Part shown: piece by piece, positions 1-7,988 of the stretch
Position numbering within the stretch: the first letter of the stretch is position 1
Layout of the letters: every line of letters starts with the position of its first letter
Assembly: GCF_003434055.1 (NCBI RefSeq)
Contig: NZ_QVEX01000005.1
Span: 124,001-188,000, forward strand
Source: Enterocloster aldenensis
Lineage (GTDB): Bacteria; Bacillota; Clostridia; Lachnospirales; Lachnospiraceae
DNA: 64,000 nucleotides
Reading direction: 5' to 3'
The notes under the pieces: generated by a model
Databases searched by the model: none
What the model saw: the letters and a program-made list of their open reading frames with translations, nothing else
What the model was told of the DNA's origin: nothing
Made by a program: the position numbers and the translations under genes

Positions 1-1296
1 GATACGTTCCATACGCCCAAGGATATCCTGCCACTGTCCATAATCCATCTCACCCACCGGTTTCCTCCGGTCCGGCCGGATATCCAGAAGGTGCCAGATG
101 GACGGGCTCAGTTTGACCTTTCCTGCTTTGTCCTGGTACTCAAAGCTTCCCACATTATCCCCAGCGGACTCCATGGCAAAGGAATATCTGGAATAACTCT
201 GCTCCAGCTTTGCAGCCATGTCATTCAGGGCCTGGTGAATCCTGTCAATCTCCACAATCCCGCTTTCCTTAAAATGGACCTCCTCCGGCTTCTGGTCCGT
301 TATATCCTCCTGAAGCTTCTGGATGGGCTTAAGTACGATCCAGATGGCGATATAGGAAAAAATCATGGCAATCAGAATAGAAAACAGATACACCCCCGCC
401 ACCATGATGACCGTGGAATAAGAAAGGGCCGCCAGTTCCGAATGGTGGCATACGGCCGCCACGTACACAGCCCCGCCGTCCATGTAGCCATAGGTCTGGA
501 GCACGCTGCGCACCCCGTCATAGGCCGTGCCCTTATAATTCAGGGAAATGTGGCCGCTCTTTTCATCATATGTATATCCGGTGCCCTCCAGCTCCGGGTC
601 AACGCTGTATCTTATATTGTCCTCTGAAAGCAGCAGGACAGCCATTCCCCCATAAGGGGGATTGTCCAGCTTGAGATATGTGTCCAGCATATCCCTGCTG
701 ATTTCCAGTCCCATGATCAGACGGTCCCCCTTCTTTTCCTGGGTCAGGACATAATACATGCGTTCATCGTTAAAGAACCAGGTCCCGCCGCTGCCCCTCA
801 TATCCCAGAACTGTCCTGCATCGGCCCAGTCCTCATCCGACAGCTTAGGCCTCCAGTTCCTGGCCAGGGCAATGGAGTAGCTGCTCTCCGGCTTTCCGAT
901 CACACAGCTGATATCGCCGTAGGTGGAGGAATAGATATCCGGTTCGCCATCGTGGAATACCAGCGCCTCCCGGTTGTCTAAATCAATATAGAATATCCCA
1001 TCTGCTGATGAAGAATGGTTCAGGTTATCAATCAGCCGGTTCTGGATTTCCTCCTTATCTGACATCCGCCCCAGTTCCTTTTCCATGGTATTGGACAGCA
1101 GGAGTACGTTGTTCATGTAACCGGACAAAAGAGAATTCTTTTCAGATACCTGGGACTCCATTACCTTATATGGACGGTTGACCGTCCCGGAAAATGTGCC
1201 GGTTACCAACAGGCCAATACCAAATATGACGCTCTGCAGCAGTATGGCAAGCAGTATTGCATTCCTCACCCTGTTGCTCAACAAATATTTCTTCAT
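1..1296 (-). CDS. Membrane sensor protein, partial (extracellular sensor, HAMP-like, PAS-like)
   Basis: The frame stays open to the window edge, so the C-terminal output domain is missing. The start is ATG at 1296 with GGAG 8 nt upstream; an in-frame ATG at 1311 is also possible. Residues about 12-34 form a first membrane segment. An extracellular region of roughly 250 residues follows, then a second membrane segment (TVIMVAGVYLFSILIAMIF) and a HAMP-like stretch. The last visible part (MESAGDNVGSFEYQDKAGK) looks like the start of a PAS domain. This order fits a sensor diguanylate cyclase or sensor kinase; which one cannot be decided here. It lies directly downstream of a sugar-binding lipoprotein gene on the same strand, suggesting that the binding protein presents its ligand to this sensor. 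Confidence 0.75.
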   Translation of the reverse strand, partial: MKKYLLSNRVRNAILLAILLQSVIFGIGLLVTGTFSGTVNRPYKVMESQVSEKNSLLSGYMNNVLLLSNTMEKELGRMSDKEEIQNRLIDNLNHSSSADGIFYIDLDNREALVFHDGEPDIYSSTYGDISCVIGKPESSYSIALARNWRPKLSDEDWADAGQFWDMRGSGGTWFFNDERMYYVLTQEKKGDRLIMGLEISRDMLDTYLKLDNPPYGGMAVLLLSEDNIRYSVDPELEGTGYTYDEKSGHISLNYKGTAYDGVRSVLQTYGYMDGGAVYVAAVCHHSELAALSYSTVIMVAGVYLFSILIAMIFSYIAIWIVLKPIQKLQEDITDQKPEEVHFKESGIVEIDRIHQALNDMAAKLEQSYSRYSFAMESAGDNVGSFEYQDKAGKVKLSPSIWHLLDIRPDRRKPVGEMDYGQWQDILGRMERI

Positions 1297-1334
1297 AGGA
1301 CGAATCTCCATTCCAGCAGGAAGCCGGGCATATG

Positions 1335-2786
1335 TTACTGTCCAAATATTTCATTTACCTGCTCATAAAACGCCTCAGCCTTGCTGTCATATGCCATGGC
1401 TTGTGCGGCTTCCTCCATGGTCATCCCCTGATCCAGATATCCGACGAATTCTGCACGGCCTTCCTTAAGGAATGTGCTGAAACAATCATTCAGGTCAGTC
1501 CTGACATCATAGGAATCCTCAAAATCAAAACCATATACCATCTGATAGGTACTGCTCTGCTCCAATCCGACCTCAATCCCCTTTAAGACCTTTGGGCTTT
1601 CAATGAGTTTCTCCTGGTCCTGGGTCATGGGCTCATGGTCCACCGGCATATAGGACATGGAGGAGGCCAGTTCAAATCCCTTGTCAACCGTCAGCCAGCG
1701 GATAAAGTCCATGCTGGCCTGGTTCTCTTCCTGGCTGCGGTTGAACACCACCACGCCGGCGCCCTGCTGGATGGCGGTTTCCCTGCTCCCGGACAGCACC
1801 GGATACTTATAAACCCCGATTTCCACAGGAACCATGTTCCCGTCCCGGTCGGCAACCTCATCGGGAAAATACAGCACGCTGGAGGAGGAACCCACATATC
1901 CCGCCAGTACGGACTGTTTGATATCATCACTTCTGTACTTGCCGCTGGCCCCATAATATCCCTTAGTAAAAGGAATATAATAATTCAGGAATAACCGCCT
2001 GATGTATTCTTCATTTAAATCCACCACAAGAGACCCATCCTGGTCATAATGGTAGATATCGGAACCCATGGCATGGTTCATGGCTATAAAATAATTAGCC
2101 AGGTTATCCAGGCCGATAAAAGGGCTTCCGTCCCCGTCAACATCCGGGGTGGCGCTGTCGGTCCATTCAAAATACCCCTGGGCCATCTGCTCCAGGCTGT
2201 CCCAGTCAGACATGCCGTCAGCCGAATACCGGGGATTGGCATCCAGGAACTGGTCCAGGCGGGTCTGGTTCATCAAAAGCAGTTCCGTGGACTTGACTAA
2301 GGGCAGTATGTAAAGTTTGCCGCCAATGTAACCTTCGTCCAGGTAGGCCTGGTTGTACCACGCAAGATCCTCCTCAGACAGGTAATCACCCGCATCCACC
2401 AGCCTCTCCCCGTGTTTATTTACAACACCCACAATCATATCCCGGTAGGCCAGCGACATATTGGCCATCTCCACATCATTGGTAGAACCGTTAAGGGCCA
2501 GGTCTATCTTATTCGTAAGGTCCCCAATGGACCCCTGGCTGGAAGCCTCCACCACAACATGCTTCCCCGCGCCCTCAGTCTCGTTATATTCCTTAATCAG
2601 CCTGTCCAGGTACTGCTTCTGCGCATCATTATAGTAATGCCAGAATACCAGCTTTAATTCCTCCTGGCCTGTTTCTGCTGCTTTCGGAGCGCTGTCCGCG
2701 GGCACACCGCTTTTACATGCCCCCAGCATAAGGGAAATGGACACCATACATGCTGCTGCTGCGAATCTTGCTTTCCTCTGTCCCAT
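1335..2786 (-). CDS. Extracellular solute-binding lipoprotein (sugar-binding, family 1)
   Basis: This is a 483-residue protein with a signal peptide and lipobox LGAC; Cys24 would be lipidated, anchoring it outside the membrane. The body resembles family 1 sugar-binding proteins of ABC importers (phrases such as LKLVFWHYYNDAQKQYLDRL near the N terminus). The start at 2786 was chosen because GGAG lies 8 nt upstream; a longer frame from 2813 runs through the ribosome binding site. No ABC permease or ATPase gene is adjacent. The next gene downstream encodes a membrane sensor, separated by only about 40 nt. It may therefore serve signalling rather than uptake, but a remote transporter partner cannot be excluded. 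Confidence 0.82.
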   Translation of the reverse strand: MGQRKARFAAAACMVSISLMLGACKSGVPADSAPKAAETGQEELKLVFWHYYNDAQKQYLDRLIKEYNETEGAGKHVVVEASSQGSIGDLTNKIDLALNGSTNDVEMANMSLAYRDMIVGVVNKHGERLVDAGDYLSEEDLAWYNQAYLDEGYIGGKLYILPLVKSTELLLMNQTRLDQFLDANPRYSADGMSDWDSLEQMAQGYFEWTDSATPDVDGDGSPFIGLDNLANYFIAMNHAMGSDIYHYDQDGSLVVDLNEEYIRRLFLNYYIPFTKGYYGASGKYRSDDIKQSVLAGYVGSSSSVLYFPDEVADRDGNMVPVEIGVYKYPVLSGSRETAIQQGAGVVVFNRSQEENQASMDFIRWLTVDKGFELASSMSYMPVDHEPMTQDQEKLIESPKVLKGIEVGLEQSSTYQMVYGFDFEDSYDVRTDLNDCFSTFLKEGRAEFVGYLDQGMTMEEAAQAMAYDSKAEAFYEQVNEIFGQ

Positions 2787-2825
2787 TTGGCCTACTCCTT
2801 TTCTTTTCCGCAAAATATTATTCTT

Positions 2826-2854
2826 ATTGTACTACGACAGGGGGCTTTGTTCAA
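2826..2854 (-). promoter_or_regulatory. Predicted sigma-A promoter for the solute-binding protein gene
   Basis: On the minus strand, -35 TTGAAC and -10 TACAAT are separated by 17 nt, about 40 nt before the start codon at 2786. Confidence 0.5.
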
Positions 2855-2889
2855 GGAATTATCCACCCTTTTCCTGTATACAATTTAAA

Positions 2890-2922
2890 AAAAGCCTCCC
2901 CTTTATCAGGAATAAGGCTTTT
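2890..2922 (-). terminator. Rho-independent terminator after apt
   Basis: On the minus strand AGCCT pairs with AGGCT around a partly paired loop, followed by seven T residues. It lies about 50 nt past the apt stop codon. Confidence 0.6.
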
Positions 2923-2971
2923 CTGTTACCGGCTGTCCGTTCCGTGATCTGTTGGACCGTCTGCCTGTCTT

Positions 2972-3496
2972 TTATTTACCCTCATAGATAATCGAAGATT
3001 CCACATCATATCCCTTCAGGTGCTCCCTGCCCTTAAGCCCTGCCAGTTCCATGACAAAACAGATTTTCACCACTTTTCCGCCCAGCTCCTCAATCAGCTT
3101 GATGATTGCCTCTGTTGTCCCGCCTGTGGCAATCAGGTCATCCACAATCACCACCTTCTGGCCGGGCCTGATGGAATCCCTGTGCATCTCAATGGTGGCC
3201 TGGCCGTATTCCAGGTCATAATCCATGGAAATGGTCTCACATGGAAGCTTGCCCTTTTTGCGCACAGGCACAAACCCCTTATGCTGCGCATAGGCAACCG
3301 GTACACCAAAAATAAAGCCGCGGGATTCAGGTCCCACCACCAGGTCATAATCCAGGTCCTTTACCATATCAATCAGGCTGTCCACTGCCAGGCACAGTCC
3401 GTCTGCGTCCTGCAGGATGCTGGTCACATCCCGGAAAATGATTCCCGGCTCCGGGAAATCCGGTATGCTTCTTACATACTCTTCCAACTTCTTCAT
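2972..3496 (-). CDS. apt: Adenine phosphoribosyltransferase
   Basis: The enzyme salvages adenine: adenine + PRPP gives AMP + pyrophosphate, in the cytoplasm. The 174-residue length is typical of the family. It starts MKKLEEYVRSIPDFPEPGI, the usual Apt N terminus. The PRPP-binding loop VVIVDDLIATGGT is present, as is the upstream VVGPESRGFIFG segment characteristic of Apt. The start at 3496 has GAGAGG upstream; the longer frame to 3670 would run through the promoter. It is a single-gene transcript with its own promoter and terminator. Confidence 0.96.
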   Translation of the reverse strand: MKKLEEYVRSIPDFPEPGIIFRDVTSILQDADGLCLAVDSLIDMVKDLDYDLVVGPESRGFIFGVPVAYAQHKGFVPVRKKGKLPCETISMDYDLEYGQATIEMHRDSIRPGQKVVIVDDLIATGGTTEAIIKLIEELGGKVVKICFVMELAGLKGREHLKGYDVESSIIYEGK

Positions 3497-3536
3497 TTTT
3501 GTTACCTCTCTTCCGAATTCAATTTCTTCCATAACC

Positions 3537-3565
3537 ATTATACTTGGTTCCTGTAAGGCTGTAAA
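3537..3565 (-). promoter_or_regulatory. Predicted sigma-A promoter of apt
   Basis: On the minus strand, -35 TTTACA and -10 TATAAT are 17 nt apart, about 40 nt before the apt start codon. Confidence 0.65.
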
Positions 3566-3695
3566 GCCCATACTTGGCTGCTCATGGAACAGTGCAGTAC
3601 ACCGCGCATATCGGGATGCCATGGGCTGTACGGCGCACCTTTGTATCAGGCCCGCCATATTGCCGCCCAATTAAAACGCAGATACGATTGTCTAT

Positions 3696-3724
3696 TGAAG
3701 GGCGCGCCGGTTTTCAGTATAATG
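3696..3724 (+). promoter_or_regulatory. Predicted sigma-A promoter for hydrolase-DeoR unit
   Basis: TTGAAG and TATAAT are separated by 17 nt, with the -10 box 66 nt before the hydrolase start at 3790. It is divergent from the apt promoter. Confidence 0.55.
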
Positions 3725-3789
3725 GAACTGGAAGCTGCTTTTTTCTGCGTTTTTATGCGGGATTTTCCAGAAAGGTACGGTTGATCAAT

Positions 3790-4656
3790 ATGGATATGAA
3801 ACATTATAAAATCACAGTCACATCAGAGGAATGCGGATACCGGCGGTCCACAGAGGACGCCGCGGACCTGACCGCCTATCTTCTCTCCTCCATGCCCCAG
3901 GCCCCGGGACGGCTCCGCCCTGCAGTCATCGTCTGCCCTGGCGGAGGGTATGGCTTTGTATCCCCCAGGGAAGACCAGCCCGTGGCTATGGAGTTCCTGG
4001 CCGCCGGATACCAGGTATTCGTCCTCCACTACCATGTGGCTCCTGAGATATTTCCCCTTGCCCTCATGGAGCTGGCCCGTTCCGTGGCGCTCATAAGGGA
4101 CCACAGTGAAGAATGGTGCATTGACAGGTCCCGGATCATGGTCTGCGGTTTTTCGGCCGGAGGCCATCTGGCAGGATGTTTGGGCACCATGTGGAACCGT
4201 GAGTTCCTCTATGGTCCCCTGGGCCTTACCGCCGAAGAGATACGGCCCGGAGGCATGATACTCTGCTACCCGGTCATTACATCCGGCGGATACGGGCATC
4301 AGCGCTCCTTCTCCCAGCTTTTAGGGGCCGGGGCAGTCCAGAATCCGGACATGCGCAGGCTGGTGTCCCTGGAACACCAGGCAGGCCCCCATGTGCCGCG
4401 GACATTCCTGTGGCATACCTGGACCGACCAGACCGTGCCGGTGGAAAATTCCCTGCTCTTTGCATCCGCCCTTAAAAAAGCCGGGGTAAGCCTTGAGATG
4501 CACATTTATCCGGAAGGATGCCATGGGCTGTCCCTTGCCACCGAGGAGGTATCCGACCATACAGGTGACTGCCTGGTGCCCCACTGCCAGGGCTGGACCA
4601 CCCTGGTCAGGGAATGGGCTGCACAAGGTCCGTATACAGGGGAAAGGACAGAATGA
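3790..4656 (+). CDS. Alpha/beta hydrolase (acetyl-esterase-like)
   Basis: This is a 288-residue cytoplasmic hydrolase with no signal peptide. An oxyanion-type CPGGGYGF segment near the N terminus is followed by the nucleophile elbow GFSAGG. The late segments HTWTDQTVPVENS (Asp) and EGCHGLSLAT (His) complete a Ser-Asp-His triad. The arrangement matches the small acetylxylan/acetyl-sugar esterase-like branch of the alpha/beta hydrolases; the substrate is not known. The start MDMKHYK was chosen over an upstream frame because the latter would include the promoter. The stop lies 1 nt before the start of the DeoR regulator, so the two are one operon. A role in removing acyl groups from sugars is inference. 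Confidence 0.8.
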   Translation: MDMKHYKITVTSEECGYRRSTEDAADLTAYLLSSMPQAPGRLRPAVIVCPGGGYGFVSPREDQPVAMEFLAAGYQVFVLHYHVAPEIFPLALMELARSVALIRDHSEEWCIDRSRIMVCGFSAGGHLAGCLGTMWNREFLYGPLGLTAEEIRPGGMILCYPVITSGGYGHQRSFSQLLGAGAVQNPDMRRLVSLEHQAGPHVPRTFLWHTWTDQTVPVENSLLFASALKKAGVSLEMHIYPEGCHGLSLATEEVSDHTGDCLVPHCQGWTTLVREWAAQGPYTGERTE

Positions 4657-4657
4657 T

Positions 4658-5407
4658 ATGTTAAAAGAAGAACGTCAGGCATTGATACTCAACAAACTCC
4701 ACACCTCGGGGAAGGTGGTGGTCAGCCGGCTGGCAGTGGAACTTAATGTATCGGAGGATACCATCCGGCGCGATTTGCTGGATCTGGACCAGAAGGGCCA
4801 GGTAAAGCGGGTATTCGGCGGCGCCATACCCATGGAACGGCCGGTCATCAATTTTTTTGACCGCGAAACCACGGATGTGGAATTAAAACAGCGGCTGTCG
4901 TCCAAGGCGCTGGATTTCCTGGAAAAGGACCAGCTGGTAGCCATTGACGGCAGCAGCACCAACCTTCAGTTTGCCAAAAGCATCCCGAACAACCTGAAGC
5001 TTACCGTGCTGACCAACAGCTACTCGATCGCCCACGCCTGTTCCATGAAGGAACAGGTGGATGTAATCGTGCTGGGCGGCGCCCTGTTAAAGGAATCCAT
5101 GACCAATGTGGGCGAGATTGCCGCCAGCCAGGCAGCCCTTTACCATCCGGACCTATGCTTCATGGGCGTATACGCCATCCATCCCGAGTATGGGATGACC
5201 ATCCCCTACCCGGATGAGGTAAGCATTAAACGCCAGCTGATCCAGACCTCCAGAAGGGTCATTGCCCTTGTCAACCCTCTTAAGCTGAATACCGTATCCA
5301 GGTATCACGTGTGCGGGATTGAGGCATTTACCACCCTGATAACGGACAGCGATGTGTCCGGGGAGATGGCGGTGGATTATCGGAATAAGGGGTTGGATTT
5401 CATATAA
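4658..5407 (+). CDS. DeoR/GlpR-family transcriptional regulator
   Basis: A 249-residue regulator. The N-terminal helix-turn-helix (LAVELNVSEDTIRRDLLDLD) is the DeoR signature, followed by the conserved GGA segment (VKRVFGGAIPM) and a C-terminal sugar-phosphate sensor domain (AIDGSSTNLQFAK). Such proteins repress sugar genes and release DNA on binding a phosphorylated sugar. The start at 4658 follows the hydrolase stop directly. The next gene encodes a transaldolase-type enzyme with its own promoter, preceded by a pair of inverted repeats at 5438-5513 that are candidate operators. Confidence 0.92.
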   Translation: MLKEERQALILNKLHTSGKVVVSRLAVELNVSEDTIRRDLLDLDQKGQVKRVFGGAIPMERPVINFFDRETTDVELKQRLSSKALDFLEKDQLVAIDGSSTNLQFAKSIPNNLKLTVLTNSYSIAHACSMKEQVDVIVLGGALLKESMTNVGEIAASQAALYHPDLCFMGVYAIHPEYGMTIPYPDEVSIKRQLIQTSRRVIALVNPLKLNTVSRYHVCGIEAFTTLITDSDVSGEMAVDYRNKGLDFI

Positions 5408-5437
5408 GGTCTGGGAAATGCCGTTTTGCTGGAATTT

Positions 5438-5513
5438 GCGTTATTTATGCGACATTTTCTTTTCCTTTTACGTGTTCCTTAAGTGCAATTACACAAAAAT
5501 CGCATACTAACGC
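5438..5513. promoter_or_regulatory. Inverted pair of 14-15 bp repeats, candidate DeoR operator
   Basis: GCGTTATTTATGCGA at 5438-5452 and TCGCATACTAACGC at 5500-5513 are near-identical when one is reverse-complemented (GCGTTA and TATGCGA conserved). They lie 21-96 nt upstream of the -35 box of the transaldolase gene and just after the DeoR regulator gene. Confidence 0.45.
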
Positions 5514-5533
5514 ATTTTCTTGCATTATTTTGC

Positions 5534-5561
5534 TTGACATCATATATATATGCGCTATAAT
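5534..5561 (+). promoter_or_regulatory. Sigma-A promoter of the transaldolase-type gene
   Basis: Perfect TTGACA and TATAAT hexamers are separated by 16 nt, 65 nt before the start codon. Confidence 0.75.
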
Positions 5562-5626
5562 ACACTTAGAAAACAATTGGAGAAGGGCAGGGACACTGTC
5601 CGGGATATTTTAGGAGGGTAATTACT

Positions 5627-6280
5627 ATGAAATTTTTTGTTGACACAGCCAATGTAGAGGACATCAGAAAAGCAAACGACATGGGCGTCATCTGCGGCGT
5701 AACCACCAACCCATCCCTGATTGCCAAAGAAGGCAGGGATTTTGCAGAAGTGATTAAGGAAATCACCTCCATCGTGGACGGACCAATCAGCGGCGAGGTT
5801 AAGGCAACCACCGTTGATGCCGAAGGCATGATTAAGGAAGGCCGCGAGATTGCCGCCATCCATCCCAACATGGTTGTTAAGATCCCTATGACCGTTGAAG
5901 GCTTAAAGGCATGCAAGGTGCTGACAGCGGAAGGCATCAAGACCAATGTAACCCTGGTATTTACCGCTGCCCAGGCCCTCCTGGCCGCACGCGCAGGCGC
6001 TACCTACGTATCACCGTTCCTGGGCCGTCTGGATGACATATCCATGCCTGGAATCGACTTAATCTACGACATTACCGAGATTTTCCAGATGCACAACATC
6101 GAGACTGAAATCATCGCTGCCAGCGTGCGCAACCCGATTCATGTAATCGACTGTGCTAAGGCAGGCGCCGACATTGCCACTGTTCCTTATAAGGTAATTG
6201 AGCAGATGACAAAACATCCTTTAACAGACCAGGGTATTGAGAAGTTCCAGGCTGATTACAGGGCTGTATTCGGGGAATAA
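5627..6280 (+). CDS. Transaldolase / fructose-6-phosphate aldolase family protein
   Basis: At 217 residues this is the short TalC/FSA subfamily. Lys85 (VVKIPMT) is the Schiff-base lysine. The N terminus [18 protein letters not shown] and the segment [13 protein letters not shown] are family hallmarks. Position 131, which is Tyr in E. coli FsaA, is Phe here ([11 protein letters not shown]). In this family Phe goes with transaldolase activity (sedoheptulose-7-P + glyceraldehyde-3-P to erythrose-4-P + fructose-6-P), so that reaction is favoured over simple F6P aldolase activity. It has a strong AGGAGG site, its own promoter and a strong terminator. The upstream DeoR gene is its likely regulator. 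Confidence 0.9.
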   Translation: MKFFVDTANVEDIRKANDMGVICGVTTNPSLIAKEGRDFAEVIKEITSIVDGPISGEVKATTVDAEGMIKEGREIAAIHPNMVVKIPMTVEGLKACKVLTAEGIKTNVTLVFTAAQALLAARAGATYVSPFLGRLDDISMPGIDLIYDITEIFQMHNIETEIIAASVRNPIHVIDCAKAGADIATVPYKVIEQMTKHPLTDQGIEKFQADYRAVFGE

Positions 6281-6298
6281 GGAAAGACTGACAGGCCA

Positions 6299-6345
6299 AA
6301 GGAATGTGACGCAGGAGATATGCCTGCGCCCCATTCCTTCTTTTA
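6299..6345. terminator. Bidirectional terminator between transaldolase and PTS genes
   Basis: GGAATG..CGCAGG pairs with CCTGCG..CATTCC around a short loop, followed by TTCTTTTATT on the plus strand. The two flanking genes are convergent. Confidence 0.75.
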
Positions 6346-6359
6346 TTATAGTACATATC

Positions 6360-7964
6360 TTATGCCGCAATCCCAAGCACCCCTATATAGTATCCTATGA
6401 TCCCCACCAGCATGAGTATCAGCACAACCAGGACCGGAGACACCTTTTTCTTAAGCAGCATCCAGGTGCCGATGATCAGGCCAAAGGGAAGCATATTGGG
6501 CAGCAGGCCGTTCAGTACATCCTGGAAGATGACCGTTGTCTGTCCCACGGTAATCTGAAGAGGGACATATACCAATACCTTCTGGGCGCCCATTGCGCCG
6601 ATTACCATCAGGCCAAGGATACCGAATGCGTCTGTAAGCCGTGTGATGGAGCCGGATCCTTCACCCAGGATATTCATGACAGACACGCTTCCCTGCTTAT
6701 ATCCCATCTGATACAGGTTGTAGCCTAGCACCAGCATGATTCCTGTAAAAATCACAAAGAACAGGATCGGGCCTGAAAAATTCCCCTTCAGGGCCAGGGC
6801 GCATCCAAGGGATACCGCGATTGGATAGATGATGCCGCCTGCAAGGCTGTCCCCGACTCCGGCCAGCGGTCCCATAAGGCCGGTCCTCAGTCCGTTGATC
6901 ATCTCATCCGATATGTCCGCGCCATTGGCCCGTTCTTCCTCAAGGGAAGCACAGATGCCGGGAATCACATTGCCGATAAAGGACGGTTCCGTGTTAAAGA
7001 ATACCAGGTAACGCTTTAATGCAGCCTTGATGTCCTCAGGGTCTGTGTAAAGCCGTTTAATCACAGGAAGCATGGCCAGCACATTGCCGGATGCCTGCAT
7101 CCTTTCATAGTTGTATCCAACTTCAGCGCCAAGGCCGATAAGCCAGTGCTTCACCAGATCTGATTTGCGCAGCCTGATTTTCAATTCCTGTTTTGGCGCT
7201 TCCTCCACAGCCTCCACAAAATCCTCTTCCGCTTTTTCCGTTGCTGCATAGTAGACAATGACAGCCACACACGCCCCAAGGATGGCCACTGCCATGATTC
7301 CAAGGTCCAGGAAGGTGGTAAGGAAAAACCCGATTACGAAATAGGGAATCATTTTCTTCTTGCCCAGATAGTTTAACAGCATGGCAACGCCAAGGGCGGG
7401 AAGCAGGTTGCCGGTCACGCTCAGCGCATTGACAAAGCCCTGGGGAATACGGCCCAGCAGGCGGTTGAAGAAATCCCCGCCCAAAAACATAAGGATGAAA
7501 GCAGGGGTGCCATTGACCACAAGGGACGTAAGCTGGGGAAACAGCCATGCATTAAAGAATATCTTGTTCAGTTCACCCTTTTCAGCATTGGCGTCCAGAC
7601 GGTGTACCCAGAACACATTCAGTGTCATCTGAAGGTTCCACAGCAGCACGCCCAGAAGACCGATGGGGATTGCCAGCGTAATGGCCAGCTCCGGCGTTGC
7701 CTTGGCCAGTATGGTGATGGCTGTCCCGTATACACCTGCGATACCGATGTTGGACGGCATGGTGCCGCCTGCGGAAATCCAGCCTATGTAGGCCAGGTTA
7801 ATGGTTGCTCCTGCCATAAGGCCCAGGAGCGGGTCCCCCAGTATCAGTCCCACCACGGTCCCGTTGATAAGCGGATAACAGAAGGGCCATGTAATGGGGC
7901 TCCAGACCCTGCCGCTGGCCAGGTTGGCTGCAATAGCAATTAGTAAAGCTTGGATAATGATCAT
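6360..7964 (-). CDS. PTS mannose-family transporter, fused IIC-IID
   Basis: This 534-residue membrane protein joins two subunits that are normally separate. Residues 1-about 240 form a sorbose/mannose IIC (start MIIIQALLIAIAANLASG; many membrane helices). An acidic linker (EKAEEDFVEAVEEAPKQ) leads into IID from about residue 265 (IRLRKSDLVKHWLIGLG; later LRTGLMGPLAGVGDSLAGG, a IID hallmark; C-terminal helices). Together they move the sugar across the membrane while IIB phosphorylates it. GGAGG lies 8 nt before the ATG. It is the last gene of the operon, 24 nt after the M24 gene. No stop codon or frameshift is visible in the linker, so the fusion appears real. The sugar is unknown. Confidence 0.9.
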   Translation of the reverse strand: MIIIQALLIAIAANLASGRVWSPITWPFCYPLINGTVVGLILGDPLLGLMAGATINLAYIGWISAGGTMPSNIGIAGVYGTAITILAKATPELAITLAIPIGLLGVLLWNLQMTLNVFWVHRLDANAEKGELNKIFFNAWLFPQLTSLVVNGTPAFILMFLGGDFFNRLLGRIPQGFVNALSVTGNLLPALGVAMLLNYLGKKKMIPYFVIGFFLTTFLDLGIMAVAILGACVAVIVYYAATEKAEEDFVEAVEEAPKQELKIRLRKSDLVKHWLIGLGAEVGYNYERMQASGNVLAMLPVIKRLYTDPEDIKAALKRYLVFFNTEPSFIGNVIPGICASLEEERANGADISDEMINGLRTGLMGPLAGVGDSLAGGIIYPIAVSLGCALALKGNFSGPILFFVIFTGIMLVLGYNLYQMGYKQGSVSVMNILGEGSGSITRLTDAFGILGLMVIGAMGAQKVLVYVPLQITVGQTTVIFQDVLNGLLPNMLPFGLIIGTWMLLKKKVSPVLVVLILMLVGIIGYYIGVLGIAA

Positions 7965-7988
7965 ACTCGTAACCTCCTTCTTTTGTTG

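Noticed and set aside
91..627. 178-residue plus-strand frame
   Set aside because: Shadow of the partial sensor gene on the other strand; composition follows the antisense codons.
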